From Clostridia bacterium (GTDB lineage: Bacteria; Bacillota; Clostridia; Oscillospirales; Butyricicoccaceae): a stretch of 16,394 bases of DNA. Under the pieces are notes generated by a model. It was not told where the DNA came from. It did no database searches and saw nothing but the letters and a program-made list of their open reading frames with translations. The stretch covers positions 1 through 16,394 of the forward strand of contig CAAFJY010000053.1 in assembly GCA_900763355.1 (NCBI GenBank). Reading direction: 5' to 3'. This document shows, piece by piece, positions 1 to 5,312 of the stretch. Numbering within the stretch: the stretch's first letter is position 1; the number at the start of each line of letters is the position of its first letter. Both the position numbers and the translations under genes were made by a program.

Positions 1-385
1 CAAGAAAATCCACGCACAGGCCTCCGTCGCAGCGGTAGAAGAAGGGGTCCTTGCGGATGGTATTTTCCCCGTTGAGGTAGAAGAGGGGGACGATGGCCTT
101 GTCATTTTCATCCACATAGACCAGGGAAAAGCGGTAGCCGATATAACCCAACGAGAGCTTTGCCGGCCGGACGGGGCGGCTCTGGATATTTTCCACGATA
201 TAAGAAATATCCTCGGGGTCGGTGACGGTAAAGCCGGTGCCGGCGGTCCCGTCCAAGACGTTGATGTGGTCCACCCGGGCAGCGTCGGTCCCCCGGCCAA
301 AGGTCCGGGGCGTACACCAGACGAGGCGTGCGGCCACGGCCACGACCAGCCCCACGGTGAGCAGGATCCGCACAGGTTTTTTCAT
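1..385 (-). CDS. Membrane-anchored protein of unknown function, 3' end outside window
   Basis: Open reading frame from ATG at 385 running off the left edge, so only the first 128 codons are visible. The start is fixed by an AAAGGAG ribosome binding site 8-9 bases upstream. The protein opens with MKKPVRILL and a hydrophobic stretch to about residue 23 ending in a tryptophan-cysteine pair. Because W precedes C this is a poor lipobox, so a signal anchor or uncleaved signal is more likely than a lipoprotein signal. The rest is a mixed, extracytoplasmic-looking domain rich in aromatic residues (for example the run SLGYIGYRFSLVYVDEND). I do not recognise the family with certainty; it resembles short secreted hypothetical proteins of Clostridia. 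It lies downstream of, and in the same direction as, the truncated acetyltransferase gene, 133 bases apart. Confidence 0.7.
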   Translation of the reverse strand, partial: MKKPVRILLTVGLVVAVAARLVWCTPRTFGRGTDAARVDHINVLDGTAGTGFTVTDPEDISYIVENIQSRPVRPAKLSLGYIGYRFSLVYVDENDKAIVPLFYLNGENTIRKDPFFYRCDGGLCVDFL

Positions 386-504
386 AAAACCAGCTCCTTT
401 TTTGAGAAAAATCAGGGGAAAGCGTTGATCCTTTGACCGAAAAGGGGGGCGGGAAGGTTCCGGGAAGGGGAGAAATATTGCGGTTTTCCTCCGGAAAGAG
501 ATGC

Positions 505-520
505 AAAGCCGGTTGGCTTT
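505..520 (-). terminator. Weak hairpin overlapping the stop of the acetyltransferase-like gene
   Basis: Arms AAAGCC (505-510) and GGCTTT (515-520) with a GGTT loop form a 6-bp stem overlapping the TAA stop at 519-521. On the minus strand it is followed by GCATCTCTTTCC, a poor T tract, so it is at best a weak terminator. Confidence 0.3.
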
Positions 521-767
521 ACACATCAAGCTCCCAGTGGGTCTCATCCACCGGGTGGAAGCCGCAGCGGCGGAACATGGCCTGGGACTGGGTGATGAAG
601 GCATAGATCTCTGCCCGGAAGGTGGGGATGCCCTTTTCCCGGGCGATCCGGGTCAGTTCGGCGATGACCCGGCGGCCGATATGCTGGTTTTGCCAGGGGA
701 GAGCGGCCCGTTCGTTGGGATAATAGGGGACCAGGGTGATCTCGGGGTCCACGACGCGCTTTTTCAT
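519..767 (-). pseudogene. Internally deleted GNAT-family acetyltransferase (82 aa)
   Basis: Reading frame of 82 residues from ATG at 767, chosen because AAAGGAGG lies just upstream; the longer upstream extension has no ribosome binding site. From about residue 26 the protein is the C-terminal half of a GNAT fold: the acetyl-CoA loop QNQHIGRRV, a following helix (IAELTRIAREKG), a strand and the terminal QAMFRRCGF motif. GNAT enzymes are normally about 150-180 residues. The first 25 residues (MKKRVVDPEITLVPYYPNE...) match, from memory, the N-terminus of a full-length clostridial GNAT family in which about 75 further residues precede the QNxHIG loop. I therefore infer an in-frame internal deletion. 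The N-terminal substrate-binding half is missing, so activity is unlikely. A deliberate short GNAT-like protein is the alternative. Confidence 0.6.
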
Positions 768-839
768 GGGAGCGCCTCCTTTGCATTCCGGCGATGGTCC
801 CATGGTAGCATAACCGGCCACCGGGTGCAAGGGGAACCC

Positions 840-868
840 TTGTCAAGCGCTGGGGAATCTGTTATAAT
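840..868 (+). promoter_or_regulatory. Sigma-A type promoter of the EamA transporter-lgt unit
   Basis: TTGTCA at 840-845 and TATAAT at 863-868 are separated by exactly 17 bases. This is one mismatch from the housekeeping consensus. The expected start of transcription is near 875, giving a leader of roughly 88 bases before the transporter gene. Confidence 0.8.
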
Positions 869-891
869 TATTGTGAAGTTGTGTGGGCCGC

Positions 892-917
892 GGAGCTTTT
901 TCCCCGAAAAAAGCTCC
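892..917 (+). promoter_or_regulatory. Perfect 10-bp hairpin in the transporter mRNA leader
   Basis: GGAGCTTTTT (892-901) pairs without mismatch to AAAAAGCTCC (908-917) around a six-base loop CCCCGA. It starts about 17 bases after the predicted transcription start. No T run follows, so it is not a standard terminator; a 5' mRNA stabiliser or a protein-binding site is possible. Confidence 0.5.
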
Positions 918-962
918 TTCGCCCCGTGAAAATGAAGTCCAAAAGAAACGAGGAACAACACC

Positions 963-1874
963 ATGGGACAGAAAATGAAGGGCAATCTCATGCTGCTCCT
1001 GACGGCGCTCATCTGGGGGACAGCCTTTGTGGCCCAGAGTGCGGGGATGGATCATGTGGGCCCCTTTACCTACAACTGCATCCGGACCCTCATCGGCGGC
1101 GTCGTGCTGCTGCCGGTGATCGTGCTTTTTGACAAGACCAAGCCTGCCGCCCAGCGCCCCTCCCCGGCGGAGAAAAAGGAGATCGACCGCAATTCCCTCA
1201 TCGGCGGTGCCTGCTGCGGCGTGTTTTTGTGCATCGCCAGCTGTTTTCAGCAGATGGGCATCAGCATGACAACGGCGGGGAAGGCGGGTTTCATCACCGC
1301 TCTGTACATCGTGATTGTCCCACTGCTGGGACTCTTTGTTGGTAAAAAAGTACCCAAAATCATTTGGTTCTGCGTGGCTGTGGCCGTGGCTGGCTTTTAC
1401 CTCCTGTGTGTGAAGGAGGGGTTCAGCGTATCCAAAGGGGATTTCTTGGTTCTGGTGTGTGCGGTGTTTTTCTCGATCCACATTTTGGTCATCGACCATT
1501 TCAGTGCTAAAAAGGTAGACGGCGTGCGGATGTCCTGCGTCCAATTCTTTGTGGCGGGGATCATCACACTCATCCCCATGTTTTTGTTCGAAACGCCGGA
1601 ATGGAGCGCGATCTGGGCGGCCCGGGGTGCCATCCTCTACACGGGCGTGTTGTCCTGCGGCGTGGCCTATACCCTCCAGATCCTGGGGCAGAAATATACT
1701 GACCCCACCGTGGCCACCATGCTGCTCAGCCTGGAATCGGTATTCGCCGCTCTGTCCGGCTGGCTCATTCTCCATGAAAATCTCAGCCTGAAGGAGTTTT
1801 TCGGCTGTATGCTGGTGTTCCTGGCGGTCATCCTCGCCCAGATCCCCCTGCCGCAGAAGTCTAAAAAGGCGTGA
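963..1874 (+). CDS. DMT-superfamily transporter, EamA domain
   Basis: A 303-residue integral membrane protein with about ten hydrophobic segments, matching the two-repeat (5+5 helix) layout of EamA/RhaT-type exporters. Residues 5-30 (the MLLLTALIWGTAFVAQSAG stretch) are the typical first helix with the W-G-x-x-F pattern. The second repeat starts near residue 155, and the protein ends in a short basic tail (PQKSKKA) expected in the cytoplasm. Family members export amino acids or other small metabolites; the substrate cannot be read from sequence. The ATG at 963 is preceded by GAGGAAC at suitable distance. It is the first gene after a strong promoter and is 49 bases upstream of lgt, so the two are probably co-transcribed. 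It is divergent from the acetyltransferase remnant. Confidence 0.92.
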   Translation: MGQKMKGNLMLLLTALIWGTAFVAQSAGMDHVGPFTYNCIRTLIGGVVLLPVIVLFDKTKPAAQRPSPAEKKEIDRNSLIGGACCGVFLCIASCFQQMGISMTTAGKAGFITALYIVIVPLLGLFVGKKVPKIIWFCVAVAVAGFYLLCVKEGFSVSKGDFLVLVCAVFFSIHILVIDHFSAKKVDGVRMSCVQFFVAGIITLIPMFLFETPEWSAIWAARGAILYTGVLSCGVAYTLQILGQKYTDPTVATMLLSLESVFAALSGWLILHENLSLKEFFGCMLVFLAVILAQIPLPQKSKKA

Positions 1875-1923
1875 GATATCCCCGCTTTTTCCCGTGTTTT
1901 CCTGAAAGAAAGGACCTTTTTTC

Positions 1924-2802
1924 ATGATGATCAACGAAATTTCCTTCCCCAAGCTCTTTGACAAGGTCTTCACCATCGACCGCGTGGCCTTCACCATTTT
2001 CGGCAAGGACGTGATGTGGTACGGCGTCATCCTGGCGGCGGCCTTTGTCCTGGCGGCGGCCTATGTCCTCCGTCGGTGTCCGGAGTTCGGCTGGTCCCCT
2101 GACCGAATGCTGGATATGATTCTGTGGGGACTGCCAGCGGGGATCCTCGGATGCCGGGCCTATTTTGTACTCAATACCTGGGACTATTACAGCGCTCACC
2201 CGGAGGACATCATCAAGATCTGGGAAGGCGGACTGGGGATGTATGGCGGCATCCTCGCCGCTGTACTGGTGGTTCTCATTTACTGCAAGAAACACAAGTG
2301 CGACATTCTCAGTGCCTGTGACTTGGTGGGTATGGGCTTTTTGCTGGCGCAATGCATCGGCCGCTGGGCCAATTTTATGAATGCCGAGGCTCATGGAGGG
2401 CCTACGGATCTTCCCTGGGGGATGGTCATCAATGGGGCGGCCCCGGTCCATCCTACTTTTCTTTATGAATCTCTGTGGACGCTGACGGGCTTCCTCTTCC
2501 TGCATTTTTACTCCAAGCACCGGAAGTTCCGTGGAGAGCTGGCGCTCATGTACGGGGCGTGGTATGGGATGATCCGGTTTTTGCTGGAATTCCTCCGCAC
2601 CGACAGCCTGTTTGTGGGGCATACGGGGCTCAAGGCCTCCCAGCTGGTGGGGGGCGGCTGCGTTATCGTATGTACCGGGTTGCTCATCTATTTCTATGTG
2701 ACTAAGCGGTATCCCAAGCCCTTTGCCCCGGCGGAAGCGGCCGGGGCCGGCGAGTCCGGTGAAAATGGCGATCCCCAAAACAGCGATCATAAAACGGAGT
2801 AA
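1924..2802 (+). CDS. lgt: Prolipoprotein diacylglyceryl transferase
   Basis: Transfers a diacylglyceryl group from phosphatidylglycerol to the lipobox cysteine of prolipoproteins, the first step of lipoprotein maturation in the cytoplasmic membrane. The 292-residue length fits the family. The Lgt signature is intact at residues 146-158 (GRWANFMNAEAHG, including the essential Arg147). The upstream EGGLGMYGG loop is at 101-109 and HPTFLYE at 176-182, with R-F-L-L-E-F near 218-223. Seven or so membrane helices are evident. The C-terminal 27 residues are a Gly/Glu/Asp-rich polar tail beyond the conserved core. ATG at 1924 follows AAAGGACC; a second in-frame ATG at 1927 is equally possible. It sits between the EamA transporter and a broken small gene, all on the plus strand. 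Confidence 0.97.
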   Translation: MMINEISFPKLFDKVFTIDRVAFTIFGKDVMWYGVILAAAFVLAAAYVLRRCPEFGWSPDRMLDMILWGLPAGILGCRAYFVLNTWDYYSAHPEDIIKIWEGGLGMYGGILAAVLVVLIYCKKHKCDILSACDLVGMGFLLAQCIGRWANFMNAEAHGGPTDLPWGMVINGAAPVHPTFLYESLWTLTGFLFLHFYSKHRKFRGELALMYGAWYGMIRFLLEFLRTDSLFVGHTGLKASQLVGGGCVIVCTGLLIYFYVTKRYPKPFAPAEAAGAGESGENGDPQNSDHKTE

Positions 2803-2817
2803 TTCAGCAGACCCGCC

Positions 2818-3146
2818 ATGGCAAAGCACGAGTTCGGCATTCTGTCCCGGGCGCCGCTGCCCGGGGAGCGCTATGACTGCTATGAACCGGAGAAATATGC
2901 CTGTATTTCGGTGGAGGACACCGTGATCGACCGCCTCTGGGATCGGCTGGAGCGCATCCCCTGCTTTTGGCATACAGTGGATGCGCCGGCCTGGGGCTGG
3001 CCGGGTGCGGTGTGACGCTCATCCCGCCCAGGTCCCTCCCGGCGCTGCTGGTCGCGGTCGGCGAAGACCCGGCGCTGGCGGCATGGGCCGCCCTGTTGGA
3101 AAACGCCCGGGCTCAGGAAAAATGGGTCATCCATTTCGGTCTCTGA
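2818..3146 (+). pseudogene. Frameshifted small conserved protein of unknown function
   Basis: The frame opening at ATG 2818 (MAKHEFGILSRAP...) stops at 3013-3015 after 65 residues. The next frame continues without a stop to TGA at 3144-3146 and reads GLGLAGCGVTLIPPRSLPALL ... WVIHFGL. Together they give one coherent protein of about 109 residues. It resembles, from memory, a small family in Clostridia that begins KHEFGI and ends VIHFGI and carries a YDxYEPEKYxCISV segment. The shift is explained by loss of one G (or C) around 2986-2989, where GCGCCGGCC reads as if it had been GCGCCGGGCC. Either the gene is broken or the base call is wrong. Function is unknown. It follows lgt by 15 bases with no clear ribosome binding site of its own, so translation would depend on coupling to lgt. 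Confidence 0.7.
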
Positions 3147-3167
3147 TTTCCAAAGATCCAGAACAAA

Positions 3168-3210
3168 AGCACCCCTCGACAAAAGCCGGGGGGTGCTGTC
3201 TTTTTATTCT
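3168..3210. terminator. Strong intrinsic terminator shared by convergent genes
   Basis: AGCACCCCTCG (3168-3178) pairs with CGGGGGGTGCT (3187-3197), an 11-bp stem with one T-G wobble and an 8-base loop. On the plus strand GTCTTTTTATTCTTT follows, a classical T tract, so it ends the EamA-lgt unit. On the minus strand a shorter TTTTGTTC tract follows. The T tract overlaps the recombinase stop codon at 3204-3206. Confidence 0.85.
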
Positions 3211-4220
3211 TTCGGGGACTCCTCCCGGGGCTTGGGAGGCGTGAGATGGCCCAGGGGGTTGGCCTCGGCGGCGTCCCGGAGATTCTGGTCCACCACATGG
3301 GTATAGATCATGGTGGTGTCGAGATTTTCGTGGCCCAGGACCTCCTTGAGGGTGCGGACGTCCACGCCGTTTTGGTACATGAGGGTGGCGGCGGTGTGCC
3401 GCAGCTTGTGAACCGAGCAGTGCTTTTGCCCCAGCCCGGCCTGGTCCAGGTATTTGTGGACCAGCTCCTTAACGGTCTGGACGCTCATTCGGTTGCCCAG
3501 GCGGCTGACAAAGAGGGCATTCCCGGCGGAAGCCTTGGGCTTGATGCGGTAGGGGAGATAGGCCTCGATGGCGGCACGGCAAGCCTCGTTGAGATAGACC
3601 ACCCGTTCTTTATTTCCCTTGCCCAGCAAGCGGAGACGGTCCTCGGAGATGTCCTGGAGATCGATGCCCACCAGCTCGGACACCCGCATCCCGCAGTTGA
3701 GGAACAGGGTGACGATGCAGTAATCCCGGGGCTGATAGGGGCCATCGATGGCCTCCAGCAGCTGGAGAGAATCCCGCAGGGAGAGGTATTTGGGCAGGGA
3801 CTGCTTGACCTTGGGCGTTTCCAGCCCCCGGGTGGGGTCCTCGTCCAGCAGGCGGACCTTTTCGCAATAGTACTTGTAAAATCCCCGGAGGGAGGACAGC
3901 TTCCGCGCCCGGGCCCGGAGATCGTTGCCCATGGGTGTGGCGGGGCTGCGGTGATATTTGGGCCGCTCCCGGGCGGCAAAGACCAGGAAATCCAGAATGT
4001 CTGTTCGGGTGACGCTGGCGGCCAGGGCCAGGTCCACGGCGTCCAGAGGGATCTGGTCAAAGGGCGCGTCGCTCAGGCCGCGCTTTTGCAGCAGAAACCG
4101 GAAAAAGGTCCGGAGATCGAGATAATATTCGTCCACCGTCCGTGGCGAGCGGCCGAGAATGGTCTCCAGATAGACCAGATAATCCCGGAGGACGGGGGGC
4201 GCTTCCTTGAGATGATCCAT
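3204..4220 (-). CDS. Xer-family tyrosine site-specific recombinase
   Basis: A 338-residue tyrosine recombinase of XerC/XerD size and layout: N-terminal SAM-like core-binding domain at about residues 8-120, catalytic domain from about 145. All six catalytic positions are present: Arg179 (in CGMRVSEL), Lys201 (GKGNKER), His271 and Arg274 (HKLRHT), His297 (GHENLDTT) and Tyr306 (YTHV). XerC/D resolve chromosome dimers at dif sites, and related enzymes move integrative elements. The absence of excisionase, attachment repeats or phage genes nearby favours a chromosomal Xer role. ATG at 4220 is preferred because AGGAGG lies five bases upstream; an in-frame TTG at 4235 would place that ribosome binding site inside the gene. 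The C-terminus carries a Lys/Glu/Pro-rich extension (PPKPREESPKE). It is convergent with the lgt unit and divergent from the membrane-protein/Xre module. Confidence 0.93.
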   Translation of the reverse strand: MDHLKEAPPVLRDYLVYLETILGRSPRTVDEYYLDLRTFFRFLLQKRGLSDAPFDQIPLDAVDLALAASVTRTDILDFLVFAARERPKYHRSPATPMGNDLRARARKLSSLRGFYKYYCEKVRLLDEDPTRGLETPKVKQSLPKYLSLRDSLQLLEAIDGPYQPRDYCIVTLFLNCGMRVSELVGIDLQDISEDRLRLLGKGNKERVVYLNEACRAAIEAYLPYRIKPKASAGNALFVSRLGNRMSVQTVKELVHKYLDQAGLGQKHCSVHKLRHTAATLMYQNGVDVRTLKEVLGHENLDTTMIYTHVVDQNLRDAAEANPLGHLTPPKPREESPKE

Positions 4221-4238
4221 GACAGCCTCCTGCAAGGG

Positions 4239-4260
4239 TTCTGGTATGATTATACCAGAA
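4239..4260. promoter_or_regulatory. 9-bp perfect inverted repeat over the recombinase promoter
   Basis: TTCTGGTAT (4239-4247) and ATACCAGAA (4252-4260) are perfect complements around GATT. The repeat covers the -10 element and the probable transcription start of the recombinase gene, the usual place for a repressor operator. No regulator can be assigned. Confidence 0.5.
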
Positions 4261-4276
4261 AATTTTTGATTTGCAA
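4249..4276 (-). promoter_or_regulatory. Predicted promoter of the recombinase gene
   Basis: Read on the minus strand, TTGCAA (4276-4271) and TATAAT (4254-4249) are spaced by 16 bases. The -10 is perfect and the -35 shares four of six consensus bases. It lies about 29 bases upstream of the chosen ATG. Confidence 0.65.
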
Positions 4277-4323
4277 GAGGAAAACGAACATTTGTTTGAA
4301 ATTCTGCGTCCGAAATCCCGGCG

Positions 4324-4345
4324 AAAGTGAAAAATAGTTCACTTT
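4324..4345. repeat. Operator-like site 1, upstream of the module promoter
   Basis: AAAGTGAA (4324-4331) and TTCACTTT (4338-4345) form a perfect 8-bp inverted repeat with a 6-base spacer. Bases 4324-4342 match site 2 at 4389-4407 in the pattern AAAGTG-NN-AAATA-NN-TCAC. It ends five bases before the -35 element of the downstream promoter. Confidence 0.6.
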
Positions 4346-4349
4346 TTCC

Positions 4350-4378
4350 TTGACAAGCAGCTGGGGAGATGATATATT
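4350..4378 (+). promoter_or_regulatory. Promoter of the membrane protein-Xre regulator pair
   Basis: A perfect TTGACA at 4350-4355 and TATATT at 4373-4378 with a 17-base spacer. Operator-like sites lie on both sides, which suggests control by a DNA-binding protein, most simply the Xre-type product of the second gene. Confidence 0.8.
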
Positions 4379-4388
4379 TGTCACATTA

Positions 4389-4407
4389 AAAGTGCGAAAT
4401 ACATCAC
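4389..4407. repeat. Operator-like site 2, downstream of the module promoter
   Basis: AAAGTG at 4389-4394, AAATA at 4397-4401 and TCAC at 4404-4407 repeat site 1 with identical internal spacing and the same orientation, 65 bases apart. It lies just after the expected transcription start and ends three bases before AGGAGG (4410-4415), so a bound protein would block early elongation or initiation. Confidence 0.55.
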
Positions 4408-4435
4408 ACAGGAGGGAAATATCACGGATAAAAGA

Positions 4436-4834
4436 GTGGCTTTGCGGGAACTGCTGACCGCGCGGGTCGTGCTGGCCGTCTGCATCGCGGTTTATTATTG
4501 GTGCTGGGCACGGAACGGCTGGGCAAATTATTTCGTTTCCATCCAAAACTGCGTGGCGATCTTTGCCGTTCTTTTTTTCTGCTTTTTGTCCGCCCGGGAG
4601 AGAAAGTACAAAAAAGAGATCGTGGACGAGATGGCCGCCGCGAACTTCAAGCGCTGCGATTCCATCTGCTATAAAGTCACCACGGCGCTGATGATCATCG
4701 CTGCGTTTTTGTCCGCCGTTTTGCGGTTCACGGTCTCGACCGAGATCATCGGCTATCTGCTCATGGGCATCTTCGTTGTGATGACCGTGCTTCGGGAGAT
4801 CCTGTTCTGCACCATGAACGCAAAGGGGGTCTGA
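4436..4834 (+). CDS. Small four-helix membrane protein partnered with an Xre regulator
   Basis: Encodes a protein of 132 residues from GTG 4436, or 136 residues from ACG 4424. Four hydrophobic helices are visible: around RVVLAVCIAVYYWCW, IQNCVAIFAVLFFCF, ALMIIAAFLSAVL and IIGYLLMGIFVVM. A charged loop (RERKYKKEIVDEM) joins helices 2 and 3. The start is uncertain. AGGAGG at 4410-4415 is ideal (8-base spacing) for the ACG at 4424, which would give MDKRVALREL, whereas GTG 4436 lies 20 bases away. I list the conventional GTG. Small membrane proteins of this type often sit directly before a short Xre-family gene in Firmicutes, and the pair here is three to nine bases apart, so they form one unit. 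Function unknown. Confidence 0.8.
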   Translation: MALRELLTARVVLAVCIAVYYWCWARNGWANYFVSIQNCVAIFAVLFFCFLSARERKYKKEIVDEMAAANFKRCDSICYKVTTALMIIAAFLSAVLRFTVSTEIIGYLLMGIFVVMTVLREILFCTMNAKGV

Positions 4835-4843
4835 GGCTTGCTG

Positions 4844-5044
4844 GTGACCAAGATCAAGGAATACCGGCAACGGGCCGGTTTCAAGCAAAGCGAGCTGGCC
4901 GAGCTGGTGGGCGCGCGGCGGGAGACCATCGTTCATCTGGAAAACGGAAAATACAATCCATCCCTGAAGCTGGCGATGGAGATCGCGAAGGTGTTTCATG
5001 TGCCGGTGGAAGATCTGTTTTCCTTTGTGGAGGACGAACGCTGA
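4844..5044 (+). CDS. Small Xre-family helix-turn-helix regulator
   Basis: A 66-residue protein that is nearly all HTH_3/Cro-C1 domain: [20 protein letters not shown] holds helices 1-2, [13 protein letters not shown] the recognition helix, then [23 protein letters not shown] closes the fold. This is the compact YgzD-like type, without a sensory domain. GTG at 4844 is preferred, with GAGG (4833-4836) seven bases upstream and a start residue matching family habit; a TTG at 4838 would add two residues. The gene begins within ten bases of the membrane protein's stop codon, so translational coupling is likely. It is the natural candidate to bind the paired sites around the promoter at 4350-4378 and regulate its own operon. 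Confidence 0.88.
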   Translation: MTKIKEYRQRAGFKQSELAELVGARRETIVHLENGKYNPSLKLAMEIAKVFHVPVEDLFSFVEDER

Positions 5045-5312
5045 AGCGTCAGAGAAATCGTATATAATTATAATGAGCGGATGTTGACGGGGCTCCGCGG
5101 CGGACCGCCGGAATGGCTGGCCTGAACCGTGGAAAACCGTTGGCATCCGTTGAATTCCTCCTTCGAATGATACAAAATATTGATTTTGTATCATTAACTG
5201 TCCGGATTTCAGGGTCCCTCTTCCCGGGACGGTTTGGGCGGCGTTTTTCCTCTGGTCGGATGCCTTTTCCGGCGTGAGACGCTTTTCCGCGCTTTTCCTC
5301 GAGAACGATTGC
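5045..5312. other. Gene-poor spacer between convergent genes
   Basis: No credible gene on either strand. It contains two overlapping -10-like TATAAT boxes on the plus strand (5063-5068 and 5069-5074) without a good -35, a GC-rich palindromic patch near 5095-5113, and the long inverted repeat at 5166-5195. It could be the remains of lost sequence downstream of the ABC permease. Confidence 0.5.
5166..5195. repeat. Perfect 13-bp inverted repeat with 4-base loop
   Basis: AATGATACAAAAT (5166-5178) and ATTTTGTATCATT (5183-5195) pair completely around ATTG. The AT-rich arms and lack of a flanking T tract argue against an intrinsic terminator and favour a protein-binding operator or the relic of one. 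No promoter or start codon lies next to it in the present arrangement. Confidence 0.65.

Noticed and set aside
843..2030. Long minus-strand frame opposite the EamA transporter and lgt start
   Set aside because: It is antisense to two clear genes, is His/Gln/Gly-rich in the way of GC-rich shadow frames, and has no ribosome binding site or family motif.
3246..4337. 363-codon plus-strand frame opposite the recombinase
   Set aside because: Pure antisense shadow of an intact recombinase with all catalytic residues; composition is Gly/Val/Gln-rich without domains.
3204..5044. Recombinase plus Xre regulator as an integrative element
   Set aside because: No excisionase, relaxase, cargo or flanking direct repeats were seen, and the recombinase has Xer length and layout.
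5063..5074. Tandem TATAAT boxes as a promoter reading into the spacer
   Set aside because: No acceptable -35 at 16-18 bases upstream and no gene downstream; kept only as an observation on the spacer.
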